64,000 nucleotides of DNA, taken from positions 370,803 to 434,802 of the forward strand of contig NZ_RYEV01000004.1 in NCBI RefSeq assembly GCF_004138485.1, written 5' to 3'. The position numbers and the translations under genes are program-made. Below the pieces are notes generated by a model. It saw nothing but the letters and a program-made list of their open reading frames with translations. It was not told the origin of the DNA and did not search any database. The stretch is from Peristeroidobacter soli (GTDB taxonomy: Bacteria > Pseudomonadota > Gammaproteobacteria > Steroidobacterales > Steroidobacteraceae). Positions within the stretch are counted from its first letter, which is position 1. Each line of letters starts with the position of its first letter. Positions 46,940 to 55,062 of this stretch are shown one piece after another.

Positions 46940-48022
46940 TTAAAAGAAGTTGGTGATCTGACTACGGATCGCGTTAACGACGACTGAAGACGGCGAGAAA
47001 TTTTCCTCCAGCTCATAGCGCGCCATCCAGGGCTGACTGACGGCGGTGATCACCGACTCGACGATGTTGTCGACCTCCATGCCGGACACGATGGTCGCGC
47101 CGCTCTCCACGGTCTCGATGCGCTCGGTCGCCATGCGCAGGCTGACGTTCGGTACCTTATAGAACAGCCCTTCCTCGGCTGCGGTGCCCGAGTCGGACAG
47201 CACGCAATAGGCTTCTTTCAACAAATGATTGAAGTCATAAAAGCCCAGCGGCGCCATGATACGTACCTGTTCGGACACCTGGATGGCGCTCAGCTTGCTC
47301 TTGGTGCGCGGATGCATCGGGTAGATCACGGGACGCTTGAAGTGCGCGGCGAGCCGGTCCATGGCCTGGAAGATGCGGCCGAGATACTCCGGATTGTCGA
47401 CGTTCTCGCTACGATGCGCGGTCACCAGGATGTAGCCCTTGGACTCGAGCCCGAGGGTCTTGAGGATGTTGCTGGCCTCGATCTGCGGCGCGAACGCGCG
47501 CATGGCTTCGAACGTGGTGTTGCCCGTGACGATGATCTTCGAGGGATGAATGTTCTCCCGGATCAGGTTCTCGCGGTGATACTGGTTGTACGGCAACAGC
47601 ACGTTGCTGATGTGATCGATCAGAATGCGGTTACGCTGCTCCGGCATGCGACGGTCGTAGGCGCGCAACCCCGCCTCCATGTGGAAGATCTTGATGCCGC
47701 GATGCGCGGCGGGCAGCACCGACAGGCCGCTGTACGTGTCGCCCAGAATCAACAGCGCATCGGGCTTGACAGCCGCCATCAGATCGTCCGACTTGCGGAT
47801 GACATCGGCCACTTCCTTGCCATAGCTCGTGGTGTCGATGCCCATCTCGTAGTCGGGCTTGCGCAGTTGCAGGTCCTTGAAAAAGAACTCGCGCAGCTCG
47901 GGCGTGAAGTTCTGCCCGGTGTGCACCATGATGTGCTCGAAATTCAGCGCGTCGAGTTTCTTCAACGTCGCCCACATCTTGATCATCTCGGGCCGGGTCC
48001 CGAAAATCGACATCACCTTCAT
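46940..48022 (-). CDS. UDP-N-acetylglucosamine 2-epimerase family (FnlC/WbjD-like)
   Basis: A 360-residue non-hydrolysing UDP-GlcNAc 2-epimerase family protein: SIFGTRPEMIKMWATLKKL, VHTGQNFTPELREFFFKDL, LLILGDTYSGL, HMEAGLRAYDRRMPEQRNR, and SDSGTAAEEGLFYKVP near the C-terminus. The TPELREFFF and AYDRRMPEQRNR wording favours the FnlC/WbjD branch, which makes UDP-L-FucNAc by C2 epimerisation, over WecB. FnlA- and FnlB-like genes lie nearby on the same strand, with a methyltransferase gene between. Confidence 0.88.
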   Translation of the reverse strand: MKVMSIFGTRPEMIKMWATLKKLDALNFEHIMVHTGQNFTPELREFFFKDLQLRKPDYEMGIDTTSYGKEVADVIRKSDDLMAAVKPDALLILGDTYSGLSVLPAAHRGIKIFHMEAGLRAYDRRMPEQRNRILIDHISNVLLPYNQYHRENLIRENIHPSKIIVTGNTTFEAMRAFAPQIEASNILKTLGLESKGYILVTAHRSENVDNPEYLGRIFQAMDRLAAHFKRPVIYPMHPRTKSKLSAIQVSEQVRIMAPLGFYDFNHLLKEAYCVLSDSGTAAEEGLFYKVPNVSLRMATERIETVESGATIVSGMEVDNIVESVITAVSQPWMARYELEENFSPSSVVVNAIRSQITNFF

Positions 48023-48062
48023 CGTTGACTCCGCAAGTTGAATTGGCTGCCCGCGGCGTCCA

Positions 48063-49385
48063 TCAGGCCGGCCGCGCGGAATGGATGCTGACGCGCGGCA
48101 ACGGCAGAATCATGCTGCCGCCGGCGTTCAGATAATCGGCGTTGCGCCGACGAATCTCTTCGAAGAAGCTCCACGCGAACACCAGCAGATGATCGGGAGC
48201 ATCGGGCTGCTCGAGCACCTTGCTCGAGTGGATCTGGAAGTGCGAGCCCGGCGTGTAGAAGCCCGTCTTGGCGGGCGCGTCGTCGATCATGTAATCCAGC
48301 TGTTGGTGATTGATGCCGCAGTACTGAATCATCGTGTTCGCGCGTCCCGAGGCGCCGTAGCCGGCGATCCGGTGTCCCTCGCTCCGCAACCGGTCGAGCA
48401 GCGCGCACAGCTCGTCCTTGTGAGCGGCCACGCTCCTGGAAAACAAACGGAATGTTTCGTATCGATCGAATCCCTGGGCCAGCTCGCGCCGCTTGAGCTC
48501 GCGCACCGCCTCGCTCTCCTGCCGGGCATGTTTACTGCCCTTCTTGCAGACATAGAAGCGCATCGAGCCGGCGTGGATGGGCACCGGCTTCACATCGAAT
48601 ACGGTCATGTCGTAACGATCGAAGTGCGCCAGCGCCGACAGCAGCGAATAGTAATAGAGATGCTCGTGGTAGACCATGTCGTACTGCATCTCGTCGATCA
48701 CCTTGCCAAGGTAATGAACCTCGAACACGAACACGCCGTCGTCCTTGAGCACCTGGCTGATGGCCCGGGTGATGCCTTGAATGTCCGGAATGTGCGCGTA
48801 GACATTGTTGGCCATCACCATGTCGAGCTTGCCGTGCTCGGCAACGATCCGTTGCGCGACCGCTTCGCCGAAGAAATCGTTGACGATGCGCACGCGAGCG
48901 TCGTCGATCGTGGACACGACGTTGGTGGCGGGATCGACGCCGATCACCGTGCGGATGCCCTGATCCGCCAACGGTCGCAGCAGCACGCCGTCGTTGCAGC
49001 CGAACTCCAGCACGCTGGCGTTCGGCGCGTCCAGAAAGCGAGCGGTCACTTCCGCGGCGTACTGCTTGAAGTGGTCGCGCAGCGTGCCGATCGAGGAAGA
49101 GAAATAGAAATAGTCGTGGAACAGCACCTCGGCGGGCACCTTATCGACCACCTGGACCGCGAAGCATTCCTCGCAGAAGAACAGACGCAGCGGAAAGAAA
49201 CGTTCGTCGGCGAAGCGCTCGGGCTTGAGAAAGCCGCCCGCCAGCGCAACGTCGCCGAAATCCATGATCAGGTGCATCTTCCGGCTGTCGCAGAACGCGC
49301 AGACCGGAACCGTATCCCGACGCAGGCGCGCGGCCTCCGCCAGCGACGACTCGGAGCGATGCGACGTCGCCATGCCCCCGCTCAT
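48063..49385 (-). CDS. NDP-sugar C-methyltransferase of the NovU/TylCIII type (in FucNAc/FucNAm cluster)
   Basis: A 440-residue protein with the same three-part layout as the genes at 6635 and 58169: N-terminal zinc-binding part (VCAFCDSRKMH, FFCEECFAVQV), SAM-binding domain (SVLEFGCNDGVLLRPL), MANNVYAHIPDI, and the C-terminal YGASGRANTMIQYC. Its start overlaps the fnlA-like gene's stop (ATGA), and it lies between fnlA- and fnlC-like genes. No methyl-branched FucNAc derivative is part of the known pathway, so either it modifies another UDP-sugar or acts on a 4-keto intermediate here. A firm family call, unknown substrate. Confidence 0.84.
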   Translation of the reverse strand: MSGGMATSHRSESSLAEAARLRRDTVPVCAFCDSRKMHLIMDFGDVALAGGFLKPERFADERFFPLRLFFCEECFAVQVVDKVPAEVLFHDYFYFSSSIGTLRDHFKQYAAEVTARFLDAPNASVLEFGCNDGVLLRPLADQGIRTVIGVDPATNVVSTIDDARVRIVNDFFGEAVAQRIVAEHGKLDMVMANNVYAHIPDIQGITRAISQVLKDDGVFVFEVHYLGKVIDEMQYDMVYHEHLYYYSLLSALAHFDRYDMTVFDVKPVPIHAGSMRFYVCKKGSKHARQESEAVRELKRRELAQGFDRYETFRLFSRSVAAHKDELCALLDRLRSEGHRIAGYGASGRANTMIQYCGINHQQLDYMIDDAPAKTGFYTPGSHFQIHSSKVLEQPDAPDHLLVFAWSFFEEIRRRNADYLNAGGSMILPLPRVSIHSARPA

Positions 49386-50404
49386 GCATTCCTCCAGCCA
49401 CGCAACTCGCGCTGGATGTAATCCAGCTTGAGCAGCAGCTCCTTCACCTGCGCGACGTTCAAGCGCTCGGTGTTGTGCGAAGTGTAGTCGTCGGCCATTG
49501 TGATCTGCTCGGTGCCATCGGTGAAATACATGGCGTAGTTCAAATCGCGGCTGTCGGCGGGAATGCGGAAATACCGGTCCATGTTCTGCACTCTGGCCAT
49601 CTCTTCGCGCGACACCAGGGATTCATAGAGTTTTTCGCCGTGGCGCGTGCCCACGATGCGCACCGGCACGTCGCGCTGGAAAATCTCCTTCAGCGCCTGC
49701 ACCAGGTCGGCGATCGTGGAGGCCGGTGCCTTCTGCACGAAAATATCGCCTTGCTTGCCGTGCTCGAAGGCATGCAGCACCAAGTCGACGGACTCATCGA
49801 GCGACATCAGGAACCGGGTCATGGTCGGATCGGTCACGGTCAGCGGCTTGCCTTCCTTCAGCTGCTGCACGAACAGCGGGATGACCGAGCCGCGGGACGC
49901 CATCACGTTGCCGTAACGGGTCGCGCACAACAGCGTCTCCTCATCGGTCAAGGTGCGCGCCTTCGCCACCATCACCTTCTCCATCAACGCCTTGGTCTGA
50001 CCCATGGCGTTGATGGGGTAGACCGCCTTGTCGGTGCTCAACACCACCACCTTCTGGACGTTGTTGGCGACCGCCGCGGCCATGACGTTCTCCGCGCCGA
50101 GAATATTGGTGCGCACGGCCTCCAGCGGATAGAACTCGCACGAGGGCACCTGTTTGAGCGCCGCGGCGTGAAACACGCAGTGAACGCCCTTGAGCGCCTG
50201 ATGAATGCTGTCGTAATTGCGAACATCGCCGATATAGAACTTGAGCTTGGCGTTGTTCAGCTCGGTGCGCATCTCCTCCTGCTTCTTCTCGTCGCGGCTG
50301 AAGATACGAATCTCGCTCACGTCGGTCGCCAGGAACCGCTTCAGCACTTGCTGGCCGAAGGAGCCCGTGCCGCCGGTGATCGCGACAATCTTGTTCTTGA
50401 ACAT
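49382..50404 (-). CDS. UDP-GlcNAc 4,6-dehydratase/5-epimerase (FnlA/WbjB/CapE-like)
   Basis: A 340-residue SDR: IVAITGGTGSFGQQVLKRFL, IFSRDEKKQEEMR, VVLSTDKAVYPINAMGQTKALMEKV with the Met-Lys catalytic pair, and ATRYGNVMASRGSVIPLF. FMDRYFRIPADSRDLNY-like wording toward the end (MDRYFRIPADSRDLNYAMYF) marks the FnlA/WbjB/CapE branch. It produces a UDP-4-keto-6-deoxy-HexNAc on the way to UDP-L-FucNAc. ATG at 50404 overlaps the FnlB-like stop (TGATG), with GAGG upstream; an in-frame GTG lies one codon earlier. Confidence 0.92.
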   Translation of the reverse strand: MFKNKIVAITGGTGSFGQQVLKRFLATDVSEIRIFSRDEKKQEEMRTELNNAKLKFYIGDVRNYDSIHQALKGVHCVFHAAALKQVPSCEFYPLEAVRTNILGAENVMAAAVANNVQKVVVLSTDKAVYPINAMGQTKALMEKVMVAKARTLTDEETLLCATRYGNVMASRGSVIPLFVQQLKEGKPLTVTDPTMTRFLMSLDESVDLVLHAFEHGKQGDIFVQKAPASTIADLVQALKEIFQRDVPVRIVGTRHGEKLYESLVSREEMARVQNMDRYFRIPADSRDLNYAMYFTDGTEQITMADDYTSHNTERLNVAQVKELLLKLDYIQRELRGWRNA

Positions 50405-51270
50405 CACTGCCTCGCTAGGCCGAATCTGTATTCATACATTTCATGTACCAGCGCCGGCCACTGCGCGGGCTGATATCCCGTGGCCGCCGCGAAGCGCGCC
50501 GCATTCAGCGAGCGATCCATGACCACCCGCTCGTCGGGCAGCAGTTCGATCTGCTTGCCGTACTCACGCGCCACGAGCGCGAGCAAATCGAACTTCGAGA
50601 TGGGGTGACTCGCCACGTGATAGATACCGGAGAGCTCCGGTCTGGGTAACACCACATCGCGCACGATCCGCCCCAGCACGACGGTGGGGAACCCGGAGAA
50701 AATGGCGCGGCTATAACATCGGCACTGGTCTTTCTGTCTCAGGAACCATTCCAGCAGCCCGGCCTCGCCCTGCAGCTCCGGACCGATGATGGAGGTCCTG
50801 AGCGTGATCGCATGGGACTCGTGCACTTCGCCGAGCACCTTGGCCGTGCCGTACAAATCAGCGGCATCGGGCAGATCGGTCTCGACGTAGCCGCCCCGCC
50901 GACCGGAGAACACACCATCCGAGCTGATCTGCACCAGTCGAGCTCCGCTCGCCTTGCACAGATGCGACAGCAGCTGCGGCAACAATCCATAGATTTCGAT
51001 GGAGCGCAGCGGATCCGCGGGCGCGGGACGCCCAGGCGCGACGCAATTGATGACGACGCCCGGCTGCGCTCGATCGAACAGCTCGCGCAGCCGTGACCGA
51101 TCCAGAAGATCGTCGACGACGACCAGTCGCGCGGCCAGCGCGGGCGTGAAGAAGTCCCGCGTGCGCGCGTCGCGGATGGACCCATACACAGCGGTCGAGG
51201 ACGCTTCGCTCAGCACGCGAAACATCGCGTTGCCGAGCAGCCCAGAGGCACCGAGTATCAGCACACTCAC
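50404..51270 (-). CDS. RmlD-like reductase, FnlB/WbjC-position enzyme
   Basis: A 288-residue SDR related to dTDP-4-dehydrorhamnose reductase: VLILGASGLLGNAMFRVL, VVINCVAPG, LVQISSDGVFSG and YGTAKVLGE with catalytic Tyr and Lys. In the UDP-L-FucNAc pathway a reductase acts between FnlA and FnlC; this gene sits exactly there, coupled to fnlA. Start GTG 51270, chosen by fold start; the longer reading runs through the HisF-like gene. The RmlD-like sequence differs from the longer classic FnlB/WbjC (about 370 residues), so it may be an alternative reductase. Confidence 0.78.
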   Translation of the reverse strand: MSVLILGASGLLGNAMFRVLSEASSTAVYGSIRDARTRDFFTPALAARLVVVDDLLDRSRLRELFDRAQPGVVINCVAPGRPAPADPLRSIEIYGLLPQLLSHLCKASGARLVQISSDGVFSGRRGGYVETDLPDAADLYGTAKVLGEVHESHAITLRTSIIGPELQGEAGLLEWFLRQKDQCRCYSRAIFSGFPTVVLGRIVRDVVLPRPELSGIYHVASHPISKFDLLALVAREYGKQIELLPDERVVMDRSLNAARFAAATGYQPAQWPALVHEMYEYRFGLARQ

Positions 51271-51283
51271 GTTGCGTGCCCTC

Positions 51284-52066
51284 TCAAGCCCCGGGCAGAT
51301 GGTTGCGGATGAGCTGATCGCGCTGGGCGGCACTGGGGTAATTGATGAGCACCGCCCGATAGGCGCCTTTGAACACGAACAGACTGCCCGCGGCCGCACC
51401 GATCACACCGAATTTGCCGATCAACTGCGCGATGTCCTCGAGCGAGCCGGCGCCGCCGAGCACGCTGAGCGGCACATCGACCGCCTCGCGCACCTGACTC
51501 ACCATGGTCAGGTCGTAGCCCTTCATGCGGCCGTCGTTGTCGATCGAATTGATCACGATCTCGCCGACGCCGAGGCGCTGCAGCTCGCTGGCGAACTCCG
51601 GCGCGGTCTTGCCGGTGTTCACGGTGCCATTGTGAGTCCACACCTCGTAGCGCGAGCTGAGTCGTTTCTTTTTCAGATCGAGCACGGCCACGACACTTTG
51701 ACTGCCGATCTCCTCGGCCATCGCCACGACCAGGTTGGGATTCTCGACCAGCGCGGCGCTCACCGCGACTTTTTCCACGCCCAGCCCGATGATGGTCTTG
51801 GCATGCTCGGCCGACTTCACGCCGCCGCCATAACACAGCGGCATGCGGCATTCGACCGCCAGTTGCTGAATCATCTTGTAGTCCGGGCCGTTGCCCTGCA
51901 CCGTCGCATCGATGTCCAGCACGACCAACTCGTCGACTTCCTTTTCATTGAAGATCTTCACCGCGTTGATCGGGTCGCCGACGTATTTCGGATCGCCGAA
52001 GCCGACGGTCTTCACCAGGCCTTTGTTGCTGACCAACAGACAGGCAATGATTCGTGGGCGCAGCAC
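51284..52066 (-). CDS. HisF-like cyclase subunit of sugar amidination (WbuZ-type)
   Basis: A 260-residue TIM-barrel HisF homologue: LRPRIIACLLVSNKGLVKT, GDPINAVKIFNEKEVDELVVLDID, CYGGGV and GGAGSLEDIA. In histidine-pathway HisF the wording CLDV carries the catalytic Asp11; here it is CLLV, so that Asp is lost. This variant, with the NEKEVDEL wording, is typical of HisF paralogues in acetamidino-sugar loci, where it channels ammonia from the HisH-like partner. GTG start at 52066, two bases after the hisH-like stop. Not a histidine biosynthesis gene. Confidence 0.9.
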   Translation of the reverse strand: MLRPRIIACLLVSNKGLVKTVGFGDPKYVGDPINAVKIFNEKEVDELVVLDIDATVQGNGPDYKMIQQLAVECRMPLCYGGGVKSAEHAKTIIGLGVEKVAVSAALVENPNLVVAMAEEIGSQSVVAVLDLKKKRLSSRYEVWTHNGTVNTGKTAPEFASELQRLGVGEIVINSIDNDGRMKGYDLTMVSQVREAVDVPLSVLGGAGSLEDIAQLIGKFGVIGAAAGSLFVFKGAYRAVLINYPSAAQRDQLIRNHLPGA

Positions 52067-52068
52067 CG

Positions 52069-52683
52069 TTACAGCTCCGCGAAATTCTGCAGCAGCCGGA
52101 CCCCGAAGCGATGGCTCTTCTCGGGATGGAATTGCACCCCATAGATGCTTCCGGCTTGTACGGCACAGGCGAAGTTGCCGGGGTAGTCGCTGGTGGCGAG
52201 CACGTTCTGCGGCTGCGCGCACTGGAAATAATAAGAATGCAGAAAGTAGAAGCGCGCGTCGGTCTGCAAGCCGGCGAACAGGCTCGACTCGCGCTCGGGG
52301 CGCACGTCGTTCCAGCCCATGTGCGGCAATCGCACCGGCTGCCCGGAGGTCGTGGTGTCGATCTTTTTCACGACGCCATCGATCCAGGACAACCCGGACA
52401 GGCGGCCTTCGTCGCTCGATTTGCCCAGGATCTGCATGCCCACGCACACGCCGAGCAGGGGCACCTGGTTCGACAGCACCACTTCATCGAGCGCCTCGCG
52501 CATGCCCGAGGCATTCAACAGCTCCATGGCGTGATCGAACGCCCCCACGCCCGGCAATATCAGTTTCGTGGCCTCGCGTACCTGCGCGGCCGTACGCACG
52601 ACCGCGACTGGCACGTGCAGCCGCTTGTAGACATTGGCGAACGCCAGGATGTTGCCCAGACCGTAGTCAATGATTCCGATCAT
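52069..52683 (-). CDS. HisH-like glutaminase subunit of sugar amidination (WbuY-type)
   Basis: A 204-residue class I glutamine amidotransferase: IIDYGLGNILAFANVYKRL, LILPGVGAFDHAM, the nucleophile in LLGVCVGMQILG (Cys80), and the His-Glu pair in GVQFHPEKSHRFG. It releases ammonia from glutamine for the HisF-like/WbuX-like machinery. It is coupled to the amidotransferase gene upstream by a four-base overlap and followed by the HisF-like gene. Other histidine genes are absent, supporting a sugar-specific role. Confidence 0.9.
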   Translation of the reverse strand: MIGIIDYGLGNILAFANVYKRLHVPVAVVRTAAQVREATKLILPGVGAFDHAMELLNASGMREALDEVVLSNQVPLLGVCVGMQILGKSSDEGRLSGLSWIDGVVKKIDTTTSGQPVRLPHMGWNDVRPERESSLFAGLQTDARFYFLHSYYFQCAQPQNVLATSDYPGNFACAVQAGSIYGVQFHPEKSHRFGVRLLQNFAEL

Positions 52684-53819
52684 CGGAAGATTCTGTTCTC
52701 GATACCGAGCAGGTTCGACAGGCGGGCTCCCAGCGTAATCAGAAAGTAATTGTTCTTATAGTCGCTGTAGCGCTTGTTCGGGCCCTTCAGGATGGCCTCG
52801 AATTCCTCCACCGTCCAGCCGAGCTTGGTGGCGACGTATTCGAATTCCTGCGCCATGGTCTGCTCGTCGAGCTCCGGACGCGAGATGCGTTCGAGCGCCT
52901 GCTCGCGCGTCAGCTGGCCGGTCAGCACTTCGCTCGACAGATACGCCCGGCGCTTGTCATAGCCGAATTTCTTGACCGTCCAGAACGATTCGAAAAAGCG
53001 CGTGAACCGCGACTCGTAATGCTTTTGCGGATAGGGCTGCCAACCGAAGCGCTCCTGCAGCTCGCGGATCGCATCCTGTTTGATGTACGGCACGGAGTCG
53101 AGCAGCTTGATGACCCGGATACCCTTGATCCAGCGGTAATAGGTCTTGTACTTGAGAATGTCGCAGGTCGGAAAGGTCTTCAGCGGCCGCGTGCCGAAAC
53201 GGCGATGGATGTCGCGCACGTGACGCATGTCGGTGGAGAAGTAGGTCCACTCCAGCGATTCGCGGACACACTCGGTGGAGTTGTTGCCGCCGGTGATGAC
53301 GTATTTGAAATCGTTCTTGGCGGCGAAGTTATAAATCGCCGAGAACAGCGCCAGGTCCTGCGGCGTGTCGACGAACGGCACCTGGGACTTGAAGAAGGCA
53401 CGCTGCAGATCCTTCATCTCCTCCCAGTTGACCACCTCGGTGACCAGATCCAGGTTGAGTCCCTCGATGATCTTCTGGATGTTGCTGACGCCCAGGTCCG
53501 AGTTCCAGCCGGCGTCGCAATGGAACAGCAGCGGCCGCAGGCCGAATTTCTCCTTCGCCACATAGGTGACGTAGGAGCTGTCCAGACCGCCGCTGATACC
53601 GATCAGGCAGTCGTGATCGCGGCCCCGCCCGTCGCGCTTGATCTTCTCGATCAGCGGCATGATCTCGCGAATGCCCTGCTCGCCCGGGTGCCAGTTGGGT
53701 TTGATGTTCTGGTGAAAATTGCGACAAAAATCGCACCAGCCTCGCTCATCGAAGGTGATGGTGGAGTCGCTGGTGTCCATGATGCAGTTGGAGCAGATCT
53801 GATAGGAACGTTTGCTCAT
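52680..53819 (-). CDS. N-acetyl sugar amidotransferase (WbpG/LfnA/WbuX-like)
   Basis: A 379-residue PP-loop ATPase. Two CxxC pairs (Cys9/12 and Cys29/32) probably bind zinc; LIGISGGLDSSYVTYVAKEKFGL is the pyrophosphate loop. VITGGNNSTECVRESLEW follows. The family activates an N-acetyl sugar and installs an amidine using ammonia from the HisH/HisF pair; LfnA and WbuX make L-FucNAm in Pseudomonas O12 and E. coli O145. With FnlA/B/C-like genes beside it, FucNAm is the likely product; bacillosamine- or ManNAcA-type amidines are less likely. ATG at 53819 gives family length. Confidence 0.88.
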   Translation of the reverse strand: MSKRSYQICSNCIMDTSDSTITFDERGWCDFCRNFHQNIKPNWHPGEQGIREIMPLIEKIKRDGRGRDHDCLIGISGGLDSSYVTYVAKEKFGLRPLLFHCDAGWNSDLGVSNIQKIIEGLNLDLVTEVVNWEEMKDLQRAFFKSQVPFVDTPQDLALFSAIYNFAAKNDFKYVITGGNNSTECVRESLEWTYFSTDMRHVRDIHRRFGTRPLKTFPTCDILKYKTYYRWIKGIRVIKLLDSVPYIKQDAIRELQERFGWQPYPQKHYESRFTRFFESFWTVKKFGYDKRRAYLSSEVLTGQLTREQALERISRPELDEQTMAQEFEYVATKLGWTVEEFEAILKGPNKRYSDYKNNYFLITLGARLSNLLGIENRIFR

Positions 53820-54173
53820 GATGACCATTGTTGACTGAAGACACTGCGCCTGGTGCTGACCGGGCAAAGTGCCGCCCGCATCGAAGAAGGTCGTGGACGC
53901 AGGCAATGGCGCCCCCGCCCCGCCGCACCTGGGGGCGAGAACGACCGATACTCGCAACTAAACGCGCTAAAGGAACTTAGGGCCGGCACCGCGTCCGTCC
54001 GTGGCAGGCGCTCGAGGCTGACGCCGTGATATGCAGATTCCCGTCCAGCTCTCGTCACCTGTCGCTCGTTCCCGCCGCTCACAAGCCCTGCCGCCCGGTC
54101 CGGCACCCTGCCAGACATATGGGTAAGTATATAGCCGGCAGTCTTGCTACACCACGCAGGACCCTAAACGGCC
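53820..54173. promoter_or_regulatory. 354-base gap with possible promoter for the FucNAm operon
   Basis: This gap splits two otherwise tightly packed minus-strand gene blocks. On the minus strand, TATACT (54131-54126) within GGCTATATACTT is a good -10, but the -35 region is poor. No gene is seen in the gap. Confidence 0.35.
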
Positions 54174-55046
54174 TCAAGTTTTTCTTCCCGTTCGGCCCAG
54201 CAGACCGTCGCGAAGCGCGGCGGCATAGGCCGTCAGATAGGCGCCGCGGCCAGGAACCAGCAACAGCAGCAGTAACCGGTTCATCCACACCGACAGGATC
54301 TCGCGCCAAGCGAACAATGCCGGCACATGCGGACGGCGCAACAGCAGAAAACAGTTGCGCAGCTGGTAATAACAACGGATCGGCACATGAACGAACACGG
54401 TCAGCCTGCCCAGTTGCACCGGCCGTAGCCCGACCGAGTGCCGCATCACCGCGCCCGGTACGACCTCGATGGGAATGTCCTTGCCCCGGCAGCGCAGACA
54501 CCATTCGGTGTCGACATAGTCGATGAACAGATCCTCATCGAGCAGCCCCGCCCGATCGAAAACTGCCAGGGTGGCCGCGGTACCCGACGCGATGACGATG
54601 TCCACCGGCTGGGGGGCGCTCGCGTCCCCGAGATACGCCGGGGTCGGCAAGCCGTGCCTGCTCAGACGAATCGACGGCAGCTCGCGGCCGCTGGCAGCAT
54701 CGAAATAAACGGGCGCGGCGATCCGGGCCCCGCCCCTGGCCAGCGGCGCGACCAGCCGCTGCAGAAAATCCGCCTCGAGCGTCGAGTCCTGATCGAAGAA
54801 AACGACCACGTCCGTACCCAACGCGCGAGCGCGGGCGACGCCTACGTTCTGGGCATGGGCGATCCCGGTGTTCTCGCCCAGCGCCGCGATCGTGCAACCG
54901 GCCAGTGCCGCTCGCTCCGCCAGACGGCTCGGCACGGAGTTGTCGACCAGAATGACGTGGGCACCCGCCGCGGCCAGCTGCTGGCAGGTGCGCTCCAGCG
55001 CCGCCAGATCGGGGTTGTAACAAACGACGATCGCGGAGATCTTCAA
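54174..55046 (-). CDS. Family 2 glycosyltransferase, rhamnosyltransferase-like
   Basis: A 290-residue GT-A enzyme: ISAIVVCYNPDLAALERTC, VILVDNSVPS, GIAHAQNVGVARA, VVFFDQDSTLEADFL with the metal-binding DQD, and FIDYVDTEWCLRCRGKDI. The DQDS and VDTEW wording is that of the rhamnosyltransferase group (TIGR01556-like). A dTDP-rhamnose donor is available from the rml operon at 37-40 kb. A hydrophobic C-terminal segment may tether it to the membrane. Donor specificity is inferred. Confidence 0.83.
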   Translation of the reverse strand: MKISAIVVCYNPDLAALERTCQQLAAAGAHVILVDNSVPSRLAERAALAGCTIAALGENTGIAHAQNVGVARARALGTDVVVFFDQDSTLEADFLQRLVAPLARGGARIAAPVYFDAASGRELPSIRLSRHGLPTPAYLGDASAPQPVDIVIASGTAATLAVFDRAGLLDEDLFIDYVDTEWCLRCRGKDIPIEVVPGAVMRHSVGLRPVQLGRLTVFVHVPIRCYYQLRNCFLLLRRPHVPALFAWREILSVWMNRLLLLLLVPGRGAYLTAYAAALRDGLLGRTGRKT

Positions 55047-55062
55047 AGCGGTCTCGAGCGCC

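Noticed and set aside
51284-52683. HisF and HisH as part of histidine biosynthesis
   Set aside because: No other his genes are nearby, HisF lacks the CLDV Asp, and both are coupled to a sugar amidotransferase gene.
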